Source: Pterobdella sp. o SKG-2022 (Eukaryota; Annelida; Clitellata; Hirudinida; Piscicolidae). From it: a stretch of 64,000 bases of DNA. The position numbers and the translations under genes are program-made. The stretch lies in contig OZ038323.1 in NCBI GenBank assembly GCA_964035795.1, positions 248,001 to 312,000 on the forward strand. Direction: 5' to 3'. Position 1 is the first letter of the stretch; every line of letters starts with the position of its first letter. Shown here one piece after another: positions 10,160 to 20,640 of this stretch. The notes under the pieces were generated by a model. It was not told the origin of the DNA. It ran no database searches and saw nothing but the letters and a program-made list of their open reading frames with translations.

Positions 10160-11738
10160 TCTTCGTTCGCCGGTGTACGGCTTCCTTCCAGTTTCCATAG
10201 GTCCCTGTTTTGTGCCAGTTCAACTGCTTGATCTATGTTCAGTCAGTGTGCTTTTAAGTCATGTTTGATCGTTGTGAGAAGGCTGGTGCTAAGTTTTTTC
10301 TTTAAGGCATTTGGTGGTGGTTTGTTTAGCTGGAACCAGATCATCCATGCGCAGTATATGGCCTAACATTTGCCAGCGTCGCCTTGTCAAGACTTGAGAG
10401 GCTGGTTCAATCAGGGCATTCACGGTTTCTTTTTTTATGTATTTTGGCCAAAAAACCCCACATACGTACCGCACCATTTTTCGGTTGAAACTGTCCACCG
10501 AGCTAACCATCCCCTTGTTCATTGCCCACGTGCTACAACCAAAAAGCATGATGCTTTGAACATAAGCTTTGTAGATCTTTAACTTTTTGTTTCTTGTTAT
10601 GCCCGAGTTCCATATTTTTTTTAGCTTGAGCATTGCCGTTGTTGTTAGCTGCTTTCGCCTTTTCCACTCTTGCTTCGTGTCGAGTAGCATGCCCAGGTTT
10701 TTCGCATTTTTCCACTCGTTGTCTGATCTGATTTTGAGAGTCTCCGTTTTCGTGGGATTCACCTTTAGGTTCCACTCTTCCAGTGTTTTCCCCACTGTAT
10801 TTAGGTTGACGCCGTCTTCGCTTACAGTTGTTTGTTGTTGATTGTGGTGTTTATTATATGAGTAAGTTTTTCAATGGTTGTGCTACTCAATATTTTCATA
10901 ATTTCTGCTACAATATTGCCATAGCCTGGTGATCTATTGTTTTTGAGTGATTTTATGGCAGTGTTGACTTCACTATTGGTTATTTTTACATTGATATCTG
11001 TTTGGTTTTCTTGTTTTTGTTGTGTTGTAGACTTGTTGAATTTTTCTTTATAGTATGAAGTGAGTTGAAAGTTGGTATGGAAGGTGGTGGAGTTTTATGT
11101 TTAATGTTTAGTTGTTTTATTGCTTTATGTATTCTTTGATTGTAGTTTGAATTTTCTATTTCTTTTAATTGTTCTTTTGTTATCGAGGATTTGTGAACCA
11201 AGCATTTTTTGTTAATTATTTTTTGTATGATGTGTTTTTATTTGTTTAAGTTTATTTTTGTAGTTTGATTTATTTTACAATTTCTCAAAATGTTTCTGAT
11301 TTTATTGATTTCGATTTTAAGTTTGTTTATTTTTGGGTCTTTTATTTTAGTTTGTTGGTTGCTTTGCTTTTTGAAAGATTTCAGGGCAGATTTATATATT
11401 ATTTTTTGAAAATCTTCATTATTTGTGAAATTGGTTGATATCATATTTGAGAAGTTTTTGTTATTGGTCTGTTGATAAGTGAGTTTTGTATTTTGTTGTT
11501 TAGGTTTTTTCCAAGTTGGTGGGGTTCTGGTATTTGCTGTATCACTTTGACAAGTCTGTGATCTGTTGATAGTTTTATACCAGAGTAGCTTCTGGAGTTT
11601 TCATGTAGCTGATGATTTTTTGTTGAGTGATGATGTAGTCTATTGTGTTAAAAACCATTTTATTATTCAGTTTTCCTTGCATGTGGTTATGTGTCTGGCA
11701 AGATGTTTGACGAATGTGTTGGTGACAGAATTGAATTG
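10160..11738 (-). mobile_element. LINE family H, copy 1, with internal deletion
   Basis: Nearly identical to 41230-42795 over about 1.5 kb. In element order (right to left) it holds the end of an endonuclease (around 11700-11500), a Lys/Asn-rich linker (11444-11000), the start of the reverse transcriptase fingers (TNSEVNTAIKSLKNNRSPGY, about 10980-10920) and then, after a junction near 10830, the reverse transcriptase thumb and C-terminus. The central palm with YxDD is missing. The copy is 5' truncated at about 11738, where it diverges from copy 2. Confidence 0.8.
10289..10795 (-). pseudogene. LINE H reverse transcriptase C-terminal part (copy 1)
   Basis: A 168-codon open frame. It reads MGKTLEEWNLKVNPTKTETL just after where YxDD would be, then KKIWNSGITRNKKLKIYKAY, SIMLFGCSTWAMNKG, RKMVRYVCGVFWPKYIKK and RRWQMLGHILRMDD. 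These are the thumb and the C-terminal region common to APE-type LINE proteins (the W.....R...R..GH.LR block). It has no catalytic Asp residues. The product name is by family resemblance; no enzymatic role remains. Confidence 0.75.
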
Positions 11739-13778
11739 AACGAATAAAATTTGTATCTTGGAAAAAAAAAGATAATAAGTAAAAACTTCTATTTTTCTAA
11801 GACTAGAGTCCACCGAAAAATTAAGTCTTCTTTTTTTATATGACCATACTTATTGATTGTGGTAGCAAGGAAGTTGACCGTGGTTTTCATGTTTTTTTGG
11901 CCATCTTTTCCCAACCTCATTTATCAACTTCAACTTTTTTTGACCCCAAGAGCCAAATGTTTTAACTGGCACGACTACAGAATCTGCTAGAAGGTTTTTA
12001 ACTTAGCTGTCTCCACGTTTTCAGCTTTTTATGGGTAACAAGCTGTAGATATTGGAACGTGGCTGGAGGTGATAGTACCCCTGCAAATGAAACCCCAAAC
12101 CATCATTTGGCTATTTTTCCAGAAACATACTGTCATTTCATCTGAACGTTTTCCATCATCTTAGGCACACAAACAAGCTCAAGACTCGATGGTATATGGG
12201 CTGATGAGAGAGCTTTTGATAAAGTCATTTACCTGAGCATGACGTCACCTCCAATGTTACAAACGCAAGCATGTGGAATGCACATGGGTGAGCCTGAACG
12301 CAAAGCACATTTGATTCTTAATTGAGATCTGTTAACTCTCAACCTTAAAGAAGGAAATGAGCTTACATTGGGCTAAAAAAAAAGCTTCATTTGAAGAAAC
12401 AGTCAGCAATCTTGCTCCCTCTAATTCCCAAATAAATCTTGTTAGCAGATTTTCACACTTCACTTTGGCGTATTGTAAGTCTCGAGCCGCCTTAACTGGA
12501 ATTATTTGAAAATTTGCTGATATCTCCTATTTCTTTCGGAAAAAAAGATCTGGCTGAATTGGAAAATTTGTCATTTGTATTATTGTAGCAGTCGTGTGAC
12601 AGTTTTTTGAACTGTGCTTGGCAGACGTGTACAGACGATAAAATAGCACGCAGTGTTGATTGCTCACTCCACTCTAGGTCTCCTAGGCAGAAAGATTGCT
12701 TCTTACTTTTATCGGAGAGTGTGATATTGAGAGTTTTTTTCAGCGATTGTTTTAAAAGATGGTGATATGCAAAACATGCGGCAGAATGCAAAAGGTTGCG
12801 ATTGGAAGCTATTTTTTAGTAGAATGAGTGCACCGTTAGCATCTTTTAAGTGTTCGAAAATTCTTCTCATGAGACAAAACTTTTCTGTTGCCTTATGATT
12901 AATTGGTGGTGCAAGGAGAATTGAAGCAGCATTACCGATGTTTTTATTTTGGAACTTATGGATTAAAACCTTCAACTATATGAGGATTGGTTACCTTTAT
13001 AATATAAAAATTCGCAATCACATGGGTTTTTCATTCTAAGGCTTTCTTTGGTGCTTATAATTGTTTTCAAATTAGCCAAAACGTCTTGAGTCTTGCATGC
13101 AAAATTTGCGTCATCCAAATACTAGATGTTAAGCTCACTTCCATTTTATAAGTAAACCTCAAATGGCGAAAGCAAATAAAGCCAAAGGGTCACTTGAGGT
13201 CAAAGAAGGTTGTATTGATAGAGAAGGATAGAAGGACGGCACTATGCTTACCAAACGAGTGGGTAAATACAAGTTGATTTTTTTTGAATTTTCTGTAAAA
13301 CTACGTCTGTCCTACTTGAATTGAAGGCATTTTTGAAATCTATTTTTGAGATATTCCACCTTTAAACTTTCAACCAGGTTGATTTTCGTTGAAAATATCT
13401 TATATAAATAGGTGGCTTTACGGCTGCAAATTGATTAGGTTTAAACCCGGCAAAAACAGTTTTGTAAGCAGTCTAGGTCATAATAGCTAAAACTGTTTGG
13501 GAGCATATTATACGCAGTGTTTTGTATCCAGCTTATGATAGTACAATTGCATTACCAACCTTTTTATGTTGATTAATTTTTTTGTTCTCAAGTCTGAGCA
13601 TCTCACACACCTCAATGCTCCATTTGGCTTCATCCCATGCAATACCAACTGGCGACATAAGTCTAATTTCTTGGAAATATAATGTAATGCGGTATTTATA
13701 AAGCGCTTGTTCTTATAGATCAAAGCGCTTGCTGCAAATTTAATGTATCGAAAACACACTGTGGAACTGGCGCTAATT
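11739..13778. other. No recognised gene; unassigned region
   Basis: Two overlapping minus-strand frames (12975-12709 and 12791-12492) read together as a possible decayed protein with NHKATEKFCLMRRIFEHLKD and KKQSFCLGDLEWSEQSTL. I do not recognise it, and no splice structure is convincing. A plus-strand stretch at 12180-12330 (GIWADERAFDKVIYLSM) is slightly GC-richer and also unrecognised. The rest is AT-rich with no repeat identified. Confidence 0.45.
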
Positions 13779-13851
13779 GTCGACCCACGCGGATCGAACC
13801 CGGCAATTTTTGATTAGTCTAATGCTTTACCTCTGAGGTTTACGGGCCGAC
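13779..13851 (-). pseudogene. tRNA-like sequence (tRNA pseudogene or SINE head)
   Basis: Read on the minus strand, the 73-nt segment begins GTCGGCC and ends GGTCGAC, which pair as a seven-base acceptor stem with one G-T pair. It contains an A-box-like TCAGAGGTAAAGC and a perfect B box, GGTTCGATCC. The region where the anticodon arm should be (TTAGACTAATCAAAAAT) pairs poorly, so a functional tRNA is unlikely. An RNA polymerase III-driven SINE head or a decayed tRNA fits best. No second copy was found in this window. Confidence 0.6.
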
Positions 13852-14090
13852 AATGAAATAAATAAATTGCTAAACCGCATTATGGAAGTTGCAAAATCAT
13901 GGTTACTCTATCAATGGCCTCATTTCAGTGCGCCTTCATAATTGTCTCTTAAGACATTTCGCAAAAAAAAACAAATCCAATAATCATGCATATGAAAAAT
14001 TTTTCGAATTATGAAAAAGCATAAAATTAAAAAATTCAAGATTTTGCAAAAAATCTATGAAGTATATATAACGGGTGATATCAATTTTTC

Positions 14091-15240
14091 CTGGCTGAAA
14101 AGAGTCTATATGCTGGTTAAGAGGGGTTTATATGCTGGTTGAGAGGGTCTATATGCTGGTTGAGAGAGTTTTATATATGCTGGTTGAGAGGGTCTATATG
14201 CTGGTTGAGAGAGTTTTATATATGCTGGTTGAGAGGGTCTATATGCTGGTTGAGGGGAGTCTATATGCTGGTTGAGAGGGTTTTATATGCTGGTTGAGAG
14301 GGGTCTATATGCTGGTTGAGAGGAGTCTATATGCTGGTTGAGAGGAGTTTATATGCTGGTTGAGAGGGGTCTATATGCTGGTTGAGAGGGTTTTATATGC
14401 TGGTTGAGAGGGTCTATATGCTGGTTGAGAGGGGTCTATATGCTTGTTGGGAGGGTCTATATGCTGGTCGAAAGGGGTTTATATGCTGGCTCAGAGGGTT
14501 TATATGTTGGTTGAGAATGGTTTTAATGCTGGTTGAGAGGAGTCTATATGCTGGTTGAGAGGGTCTATATGCTGGTTGAAAAGGGTTTATATGTTGGTTG
14601 AGAGGGGTCTTAATGCTGGTTGAAAAGGGTTTATATGTTGGTTGAGAGGGGTCTTAATGCTGGTTGAGAGGGTTTTATATGCTGGTTGAGAGGGTCTATA
14701 TGCTGGTTGAGAGGAGTCTATATGCTGGTTGAGAGGGGTCTATATGCTTGTTGGGAGGGTCTATATGCTGGTTGAAAGGGGTTTATATGCTGGCTCAGAG
14801 GGTTTATATGTTGGTTGAGAGGGGTCTTAATGCTGGTTGAGAGGAGTCTATATGCTAGTTGAGAGGGGTCTATATGCTGGTTGGGAGGGTCTATATGCTG
14901 GTTGAAAGGGGTTTATATGCTGGTTCAGAGGGTTTATATGTTGGTTGAGAAGGGTCTTAATGCTGGTTGAGAGGAGTCTATATGCTGGTTGAGAGGGTCT
15001 ATATGCTGGTTGAAAAGGGTTTATATGTTGGTTGAGGGGGGTCTTAATGCTGGTTGAGAGAAGTCTATATGCTGGTTGGGAGGGTCTATATGCTGGATGA
15101 GAGGGGTCTATATGTTGGTTGAGAGGGTTTTATATGCTGGTTGAGTGGGTCTATATGCTGGTTGAGTAGGGTCTATGTGCTGGTTGAAAGGGGTCTATAT
15201 GCTGGTTGAGAGGGATCTATGTGATAGTTGAAAGGAGGTT
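14091..15240 (+). repeat. Large minisatellite, about 21-bp unit, about 53 copies
   Basis: Tandem repetition of GGTCTATATGCTGGTTGAGAG with variants (TTTATATG, TTAATGC, GTTGGGAGG, GGCTCAGAGG). Variant units recur in the same order in several blocks (for example TTGTTGGGAGG, then GAAAGGGG, then GGCTCAGAGGG at about 14440 and 14750), giving a higher-order pattern of roughly 130-300 bp. The last units decay at 15200-15240 directly into the start of LINE G. No protein reading is maintained, because unit length varies from 20 to 23. Confidence 0.9.
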
Positions 15241-16695
15241 CATATTCCTTAAAAAATCCAACCCTGACCTCTTCGTGTTGAGTGAGGTCAACGGTTTAGT
15301 GTCAGAGCTATGCCGTCTGGAACTCATGTTCCTGGTTGAGCTACTCAGCGGTGAAAGTCCGCGACTCGGCTACCATAGGGCAACGGTGAAGATTGGCCCT
15401 TCGGGAAGCACGAATGGTATCTGTTTCAGTTGGTGATTATCAACACACCGATGTTCCAGTTCCTGTCACTCGTTTGCCTAGCAGATGAATCAACTCATGG
15501 TCAATGGTAGGGTAACACCAGTCATCTCAAGCCTGGCACTGCGTCTGTGAGAGCCGTAGCGAAGCATCACGGTAATACAAGCTACTAGATAACATGGCCA
15601 ATTTTTAAAACAGCACCACGGTTAAAGCCCGTGACTATTTACCCTTACATAAGCAACCGATGACGAGTTTGGTTTAAATCCAAATGGAAGACCAAACTCC
15701 GATCTCTGGCCCAACAAAGGGATTTTCCGTCTCAAAAAAAGCTTCAGCTTTAGAACAATAAACTGTCGCTTCTTCAACTTAGAGTTTGCCCAAGGTGAAC
15801 TCAACCTCCACATCAACCAACGCAAGCTGACCCCAGAAGCCAAGCCGTATATGACAATGACCGAATTTTTCTGAATGATGGCTCTCCAACCCGCTACTCT
15901 TATCACCGGGACAGAAGTAACCTGAGCGCTCCAAACTTAACAATTGCAGACCCACGTACTGTAGAATCCTGCAGCTGGAGCCTTCTCGCCGAGTTCTCCT
16001 CCGACCAACTTCCGATGCTTGTTAAATGGAAAGAAGAGCTCAAAATTGAGCCGGAGAAACGTCGAGTGGCTTTAAATTTCTGGAAAGGAGATTGGAGGAA
16101 GTATAAACGAGCTATCCTTCGTGAACTTTCCAACCTTGACCTCTCTGCGCCCCCAAAAAGTCTTCAACGCGTTCACCGATATCCTCAAAATAGCAGCGGA
16201 AGAAGCTATCTCCAAAAAATTTTTCGCCCAAACAATGTTTCGTGGATGAATGGAGAGCTTAAGTCACTCATCCGAGAAAGGAATCGACTCCGCCAAGACT
16301 TGAACGCTGCCACTAGACCGGACTACGTACAAAAACGCAAAGAAGTAGCTGAGAAGACAGCCGAGGCATCGCCACCTCCAAAAGATCTCGGAGACCATGA
16401 ACTCTAAGCAAGCCTGGGTAGTGGTGTAGTTGCTATCCAGCCCGCCTTCACAAGAGTCGAAAAAAGCGCTAAAATATAACAACCGTGAATACGCCTCAGA
16501 CAAGGCCAAAACAACACTGTTCGTGGTCGAATACGCGAGGGTGAGTGGGCGCAAAACTGATAAGCAGGAAAACCGTACGAAGACTTCGAAGAGATACTCA
16601 TAGACTACAGAGCTCCCTCCAGCAATCGCTAGTTCCCATTTACTCTCGATAAGCTCCGCCGCGCACTCCATCAACTCAAATCGAGGAAAGCTGCT
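15241..16695 (+). mobile_element. LINE family G, copy 1: leader, endonuclease and start of reverse transcriptase
   Basis: A GC-richer leader (15250-15600) contains CCCTGACCTC, GGTGAAAGTCCGCGACTCGG and CGTAGCGAAGCATCAC. It is shared with 40108-40380 and, in part, with the inverted copy at 16696-17045. Coding remnants follow: a broken endonuclease with LNDGSPTRYSYHRDRSNLSA, then LTIADPRTVESCSWSLL and SSDQLPMLVKW (the S-D-Q/H-L-P terminal His motif altered to Gln) at 15870-16030. Then come NFWKGDWRKYKR and a linker to 16400, and the reverse transcriptase start LDKLRRALHQLKSRKAAGL at 16640-16700. It is cut there. Confidence 0.75.
16015..16407 (+). pseudogene. LINE G endonuclease end and linker fragment
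   Basis: A 130-codon frame starting inside the endonuclease terminus. It reads MLVKWKEELKIEPEKRRVAL, NFWKGDWRKYKRAILREL, then FRPNNVSWMNGELKSLIRER. The K..NF.K.DW..Y pattern followed by W....+.L...R is the conserved connection between endonuclease and reverse transcriptase in many non-LTR proteins. It ends at a stop before the reverse transcriptase start, so the copy is inactive. Longer frames on the opposite strand here are shadows. Confidence 0.65.
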
Positions 16696-17045
16696 GGCCT
16701 GGCAAAAAATCCTTTTGTTGGGCGAGAGATTGGAGTTTGGTCTTATATTTGAATTTAATTTTGAGCTCACTCATCCTACTTAAGGGTGGATAGTCACGGG
16801 TTTAAATCATGGTGCTGTTTGAAAAATTAGTCGTTTTCTAATAGTTTTTCAGTAATCATTTCTGTTTTTCGAATGGATCAGTCTTCACCATTGGCCGATG
16901 TAAGCCAAGTCGCGGACTTTCATCTCTGGTGTCAGACCTGTCCGCCTTGGAAGCCCTACCAGGAACATAAGTCTTTCACGGCATAGCTCTGACACTAAGT
17001 CGTTGACCTCCTCTACGTGAGGAGGTCAGGGTTCAACTTTCAAGG
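16696..17045 (-). mobile_element. LINE family G, copy 2: inverted leader fragment
   Basis: Read leftward from 17045 this repeats, in the same order as 15250-15725, the blocks CCCTGACCTCC, TTAGTGTCAGAGCTATGCCG, GATGAAAGTCCGCGACTTGG, AACAGCACCATG, CCGTGACTATCCACCC and CCAACAAAAGGATTTT. About 190 bp of the leader (15410-15600 in copy 1) is replaced by an unrelated 50 bp. The two copies therefore face each other, 5' ends outward, and join at 16695/16696 inside coding sequence of copy 1. Confidence 0.75.
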
Positions 17046-18387
17046 GACTGAGGAATAAACATGTTTTGAAAAAATATTTCACGAAAATTGAGTTTTAAAA
17101 AACCTACGATTTTTCTCAAAAACTACTTTCCATGTTGAAATTTTATTAAACACGCGATTCTATTCATAATCTTGTCTTTTAGTCATGAGTGCATCTCCTT
17201 GCAATTGTTCCTTCCAACATCACGCGTCATAAAGCTCTTCCCACCTTCATGGCAGCACAACAAACATTTCTGGGTGATAATTATAGGCCTTCTCAATTGA
17301 ATATCGAACTTTATTAATGAATACCAAATTTTTGTAATCAATACCGAAGCTGCAATGAATACAAAATCTATTGAAATTAATAGAGAAAAGTTGTTTAAGA
17401 TAATTTTTCAAAGGTTGCCTAAAGTTGTGCCCTGGATGCCTCGTAGAAACAAAAAGTTGCGCCCTGGATGCCTTGTAGTGGCACAAAGTTGCGCCCTGGA
17501 TGCCTCGTAGTGGTACAAATAAGTCACAGGTGTCTCTTCAGAATGAGTTTTTATTGATTTCGCTCTCTTTTTCAATCTTTTTCAAAGTTTTCATATTTCT
17601 CATATATCTATTTGACATAAGGCAGTTTTGTTTTCTACCTCAATGGGGTCAAAGGCTGAAAAATTTCTCTCAACATTTGAAATCGAAAATTTTTCATTTT
17701 TTTTGTTCGAATAAAGTTTCATAAAAAAATATTTTAAAAAAATTAGCCGATTTTCAAATTTATTTTATAATTATCAAATATTAAAATCAATTTCAACGAG
17801 TCTAGTTGCTGTTTTTCAAACTTACTGTCCCTGAGTCACCTGTCACCTCAAATGATGTCCTATCATATAGAGAAGCTATGTTTTACCACTCAAAAAGTCA
17901 TGAAGGCTGTGTTTCATCAGTTCCAGTCAGGCATAAAATGTCGAAATTAAAAATTTTTTTTCTATGTTGAAAATGAATTTTTCTAATTTCAAGAAACTTG
18001 GTGATCAACTGCGAAGCGTATGTATGTATGTAAGCATTGTAGAAACTATATTGCATTCATGATCTTTCGACACAAGCAAAATAGAAGATTTATGTAAACT
18101 TTTAAAAATCAAGACAATTAATTGCAAATAAACTTGAGCTCAATTTGATGGAAGCAGGCTATTCAGGGACGAACCAGTCAACAACAAAGTTTCACTGCCA
18201 CTAAAAAATTTAATGAAAAATTGGTGGTTTAAATAACTGTTAAAAGCAACTAGCTCTCAAAGACCTCCAACGACAAATTGATTGCTTGAAAGGTGGCATA
18301 AAGACTCTGCTTGAGTCGTCATATTTTGAATCTAAACGCGTTTGATATAAGCACTTTAATGAGCCAAGTAATCAAAGCTAAATGCAG
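17046..18387. other. No recognised gene, apart from a short tandem repeat
   Basis: AT-rich DNA without supported exons. The only structured element is the tandem repeat at 17415-17517, listed separately. Confidence 0.5.
17415..17517 (+). repeat. Three-copy minisatellite, about 32-bp unit
   Basis: The unit AAAGTTGCGCCCTGGATGCC, followed by TCGTAG and a short variable tail (AAACA, TGGCAC, TGGTAC), occurs three times in direct tandem. It is much richer in G+C than its surroundings. Too short and too few copies to judge function. Confidence 0.8.
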
Positions 18388-18498
18388 ACAACATGGAATG
18401 GCAGGGATTAAAGCAGCAAACCCTCCCGCAGGTGGCAGCAAATCTTGCCTGCAAGAGCAGCCATATGTACCTGAGAAAAGCCTTCGAATGCTCCCCAG
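18388..18498 (+). other. Candidate internal exon (unidentified)
   Basis: A 111-bp island clearly richer in G+C than the flanks is bounded by a plausible acceptor (AAATGCAG) and a strong donor (CCCCAG then GTCAGT). Two frames are open throughout. The more protein-like reads EWQGLKQQTLPQVAANLACK then SSHMYLRKAFECSP. Its length is divisible by three. I do not recognise the product and see no partner exon, so it could be chance or part of an unknown repeat. Confidence 0.3.
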
Positions 18499-19149
18499 GT
18501 CAGTTCCAAAATTAAAGCTGTATTTATTTTTGTAGCGTAATCTTGATGGAAATTTTATTTTTGTTGAATAAAAAAAAGTTTGAACAATACAATTTCTTCA
18601 AGCATGTACCCCGCTCACATAAATACAGTTATTCAAAAAAAAAGTAACTTCGATAGTTAAATTACAGTTGAAAAAGTTACACTGTTAAAACAAAGCTTTT
18701 TACTTTATAACAAAACCTAAGTGTTCAAAAGCTTTGTCATTTCACTTCGGCTCCAGGATGCCATGCCCTTGTTTGGTCTTTAGACGACTGCTGAAAATTT
18801 GCACTCCTAGTTTGGAGTTGGCAAGTTTTGTGTAAGAAGTGCAGTGATCCAAAAAAATTTTTTACACATTTATTTTAAAATATTTGCCACAAATTCAAAA
18901 AATAAGTGGTCGAGTGCCAAACAACTGAAAGGCTTGTTGTTGGAAGCTAGTCGGAAAGATCTGCTCCGATGTCTTCGTTTTGAATGGTGCAACTCCAAAT
19001 AACGCGTTTCTGAAAATTCATTTTGGTATATTAGCAGTAGAAGAGATTTGTCGAGTTTTGCAGCTGAAGAGCTAAGTCCCGAAGAGTGAGGTTGCAAGAG
19101 TGGCTGAGATGTTGCCCATGCTATTGAATGAATTAGCTAAATTTATAAA
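18499..19149. other. No recognised gene
   Basis: AT-rich. The only longer frame (minus, 19097-18870) has no recognisable features. Confidence 0.5.
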
Positions 19150-20640
19150 TGCATCAGGCAGGGGCCCATAATGTTTTTTCTCCACGTTCTACGGATTTTA
19201 AATAATCAGGTCTGAGTCCCAGTCTGCTATCTAATACACTGTTTTTCTACCTTTTTCTCTCTTTCGTTCTTACTTTGGCATACCTGCAAGGACTTACTGT
19301 CTTCCCGTTTAATACCTGTCATACCACTTCAGTCTATTTTTGCAAGACACATCATTAATGTTTAGAACTTCAAGTTTTTAGTTTTTTGCATAATCTGCAT
19401 CTTTTGAACTCACATTAGACATCCACCGATCTCATCAGTTCTGGAAATTCTAGTGATATCTTTCTTCTTAAAAGGCCAGGTAGCATTTGGTAGATCATAA
19501 AACATCTTATGTAAGCAGTCTATAAACGATTTTTTATAACTTTCTCAAATCAGAACAGTGGTAGCAATACAATGACCAAGCAACAGTTTTTGCTAAACCT
19601 CGTGTACTAACCATATCTTTCCAGTTACACAACTGCTTGCTTACTTCATCTTCGTTTCTATCAAGTTTAACCTTGATAGAACTTGAAAATTCAAGCATGT
19701 TTTGCAATCACAGAAGTCAATTTGCTTTTTAAACTACTACAGCGCTTGTGATCCCAGAGGCCATAAAGGACGCAGGGTATAGAACTGATCCCAACACCTT
19801 TGAAACACACTCCACAAGTTTCAGTTTTTATTCTTTGAAAAATGAGGATTTTAAAGTATCTTTAAAAACCTCATTTTTCAAAGAATAAAAACTGAAATTT
19901 AAAATACAAGATACTTACGATGTCTCTAAAAGAATACACTCCACAAGTGTTTTCACCAGTAAATTCGAACCCTGGTTTAGAGCACTGACCGTAAACTTCT
20001 ACTTCAACGAACTTATTTCAAGTCTTTTGTTTCTAATATTGTGTCCCCAAACGCAGTTTCTATCTTTTAGATTTACTAGACGTTTATTGATTATCACTTC
20101 GTCATCAGCATACAACAATCCGCACATGGACTTGTTTAACTGTCTTAGATAACTCCTTTGAAACAATGATATGAAGCAAAAGACACAATTATGGGGGACC
20201 TCTACACTAAGCACAGCGCATTATTTATTTAAACTGTGCTTCTGTTAGCCTTGACCGTCTGCACTAACCACTCCATTTCCCCTAAGACCACTTAACAACC
20301 TCTTTTGAAACTTTATCAAAGGTTTTTTCTAGGCCAACAAAAAAAAATTGTCTGTATTTTTTTCCAAGGTAACTTTTCTGTAACTGTCAAGTTATAAAAA
20401 TCACACAAATGGTTCTTTTACCTTGCATGAACCCAAACTACTCATTGAATCGATATTTACCTGTCCTCTGACCTGTTCCTCAATAACCTTTTCGAAGACC
20501 CTCAAGTGCATTTTCACGCATTGTGGTTGTGTCACAAAGTTCTTTCCATGCTGAGTCAATGGCCGATTTTTGGTATTATATTCCAAGGGCATTTTTCAGG
20601 ATGAAAAGGAATCATGATTGAGCTAGAATAAGCCTGGTCA
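19150..20640 (-). mobile_element. LINE family A, decayed copy with zinc finger, carrying a foldback insertion
   Basis: Element order runs right to left. VFEKVIEEQVRGQVNIDSM (about 20500) is the block before GFMPGR. A decayed palm follows, then GLLYADDEVIINKRL (20140-20090) with the catalytic YADD still present. Next comes a zinc-finger remnant, GENTCGVC, split by an insertion, then FKGVGISSIPC and LWDHKRCSSLKS (about 19790-19720), matching the Cys/His finger of this family at 49628-49879. C-terminal remnants extend to about 19150. There are many stops, so it is an old copy. Confidence 0.65.
19820..19935. mobile_element. 116-bp foldback insertion with 13-bp target-site duplication
   Basis: The sequence ACACTCCACAAGT occurs at 19807-19819 and again at 19936-19948. 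Between them lie 116 bp. The first copy's last T plus the insert form perfect 29-bp inverted arms (19819-19847 and 19869-19897) starting TTTCAGTTTTTATTC, with a 21-bp loop, followed by a 38-bp tail. Removing the insert and one repeat restores the zinc-finger coding region of the host LINE (TGTGGAGTGTGTTTC gives CGVCF). This is a clean insertion of a hairpin-forming element of unknown family. Confidence 0.75.

Noticed and set aside
10533..10841. Overlapping frames 10533-10775 (minus) and 10587-10841 (plus), repeated at 41570-41878, as conserved small genes
   Set aside because: Both are shadows of the LINE H reverse transcriptase frame; they are conserved only because the two LINE copies are nearly identical.
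13779..13851. Functional tRNA gene
   Set aside because: Acceptor stem and B box are good, but the anticodon arm does not pair.
14091..15240. CRISPR-like array of regular repeats
   Set aside because: Units are contiguous without unique spacers, vary in sequence and length, and the context is a eukaryotic TE-rich locus; it is a minisatellite.
16264..16770. 168-codon minus frame as a gene
   Set aside because: It is antisense to the LINE G linker and reverse transcriptase start, which are recognisable on the plus strand.
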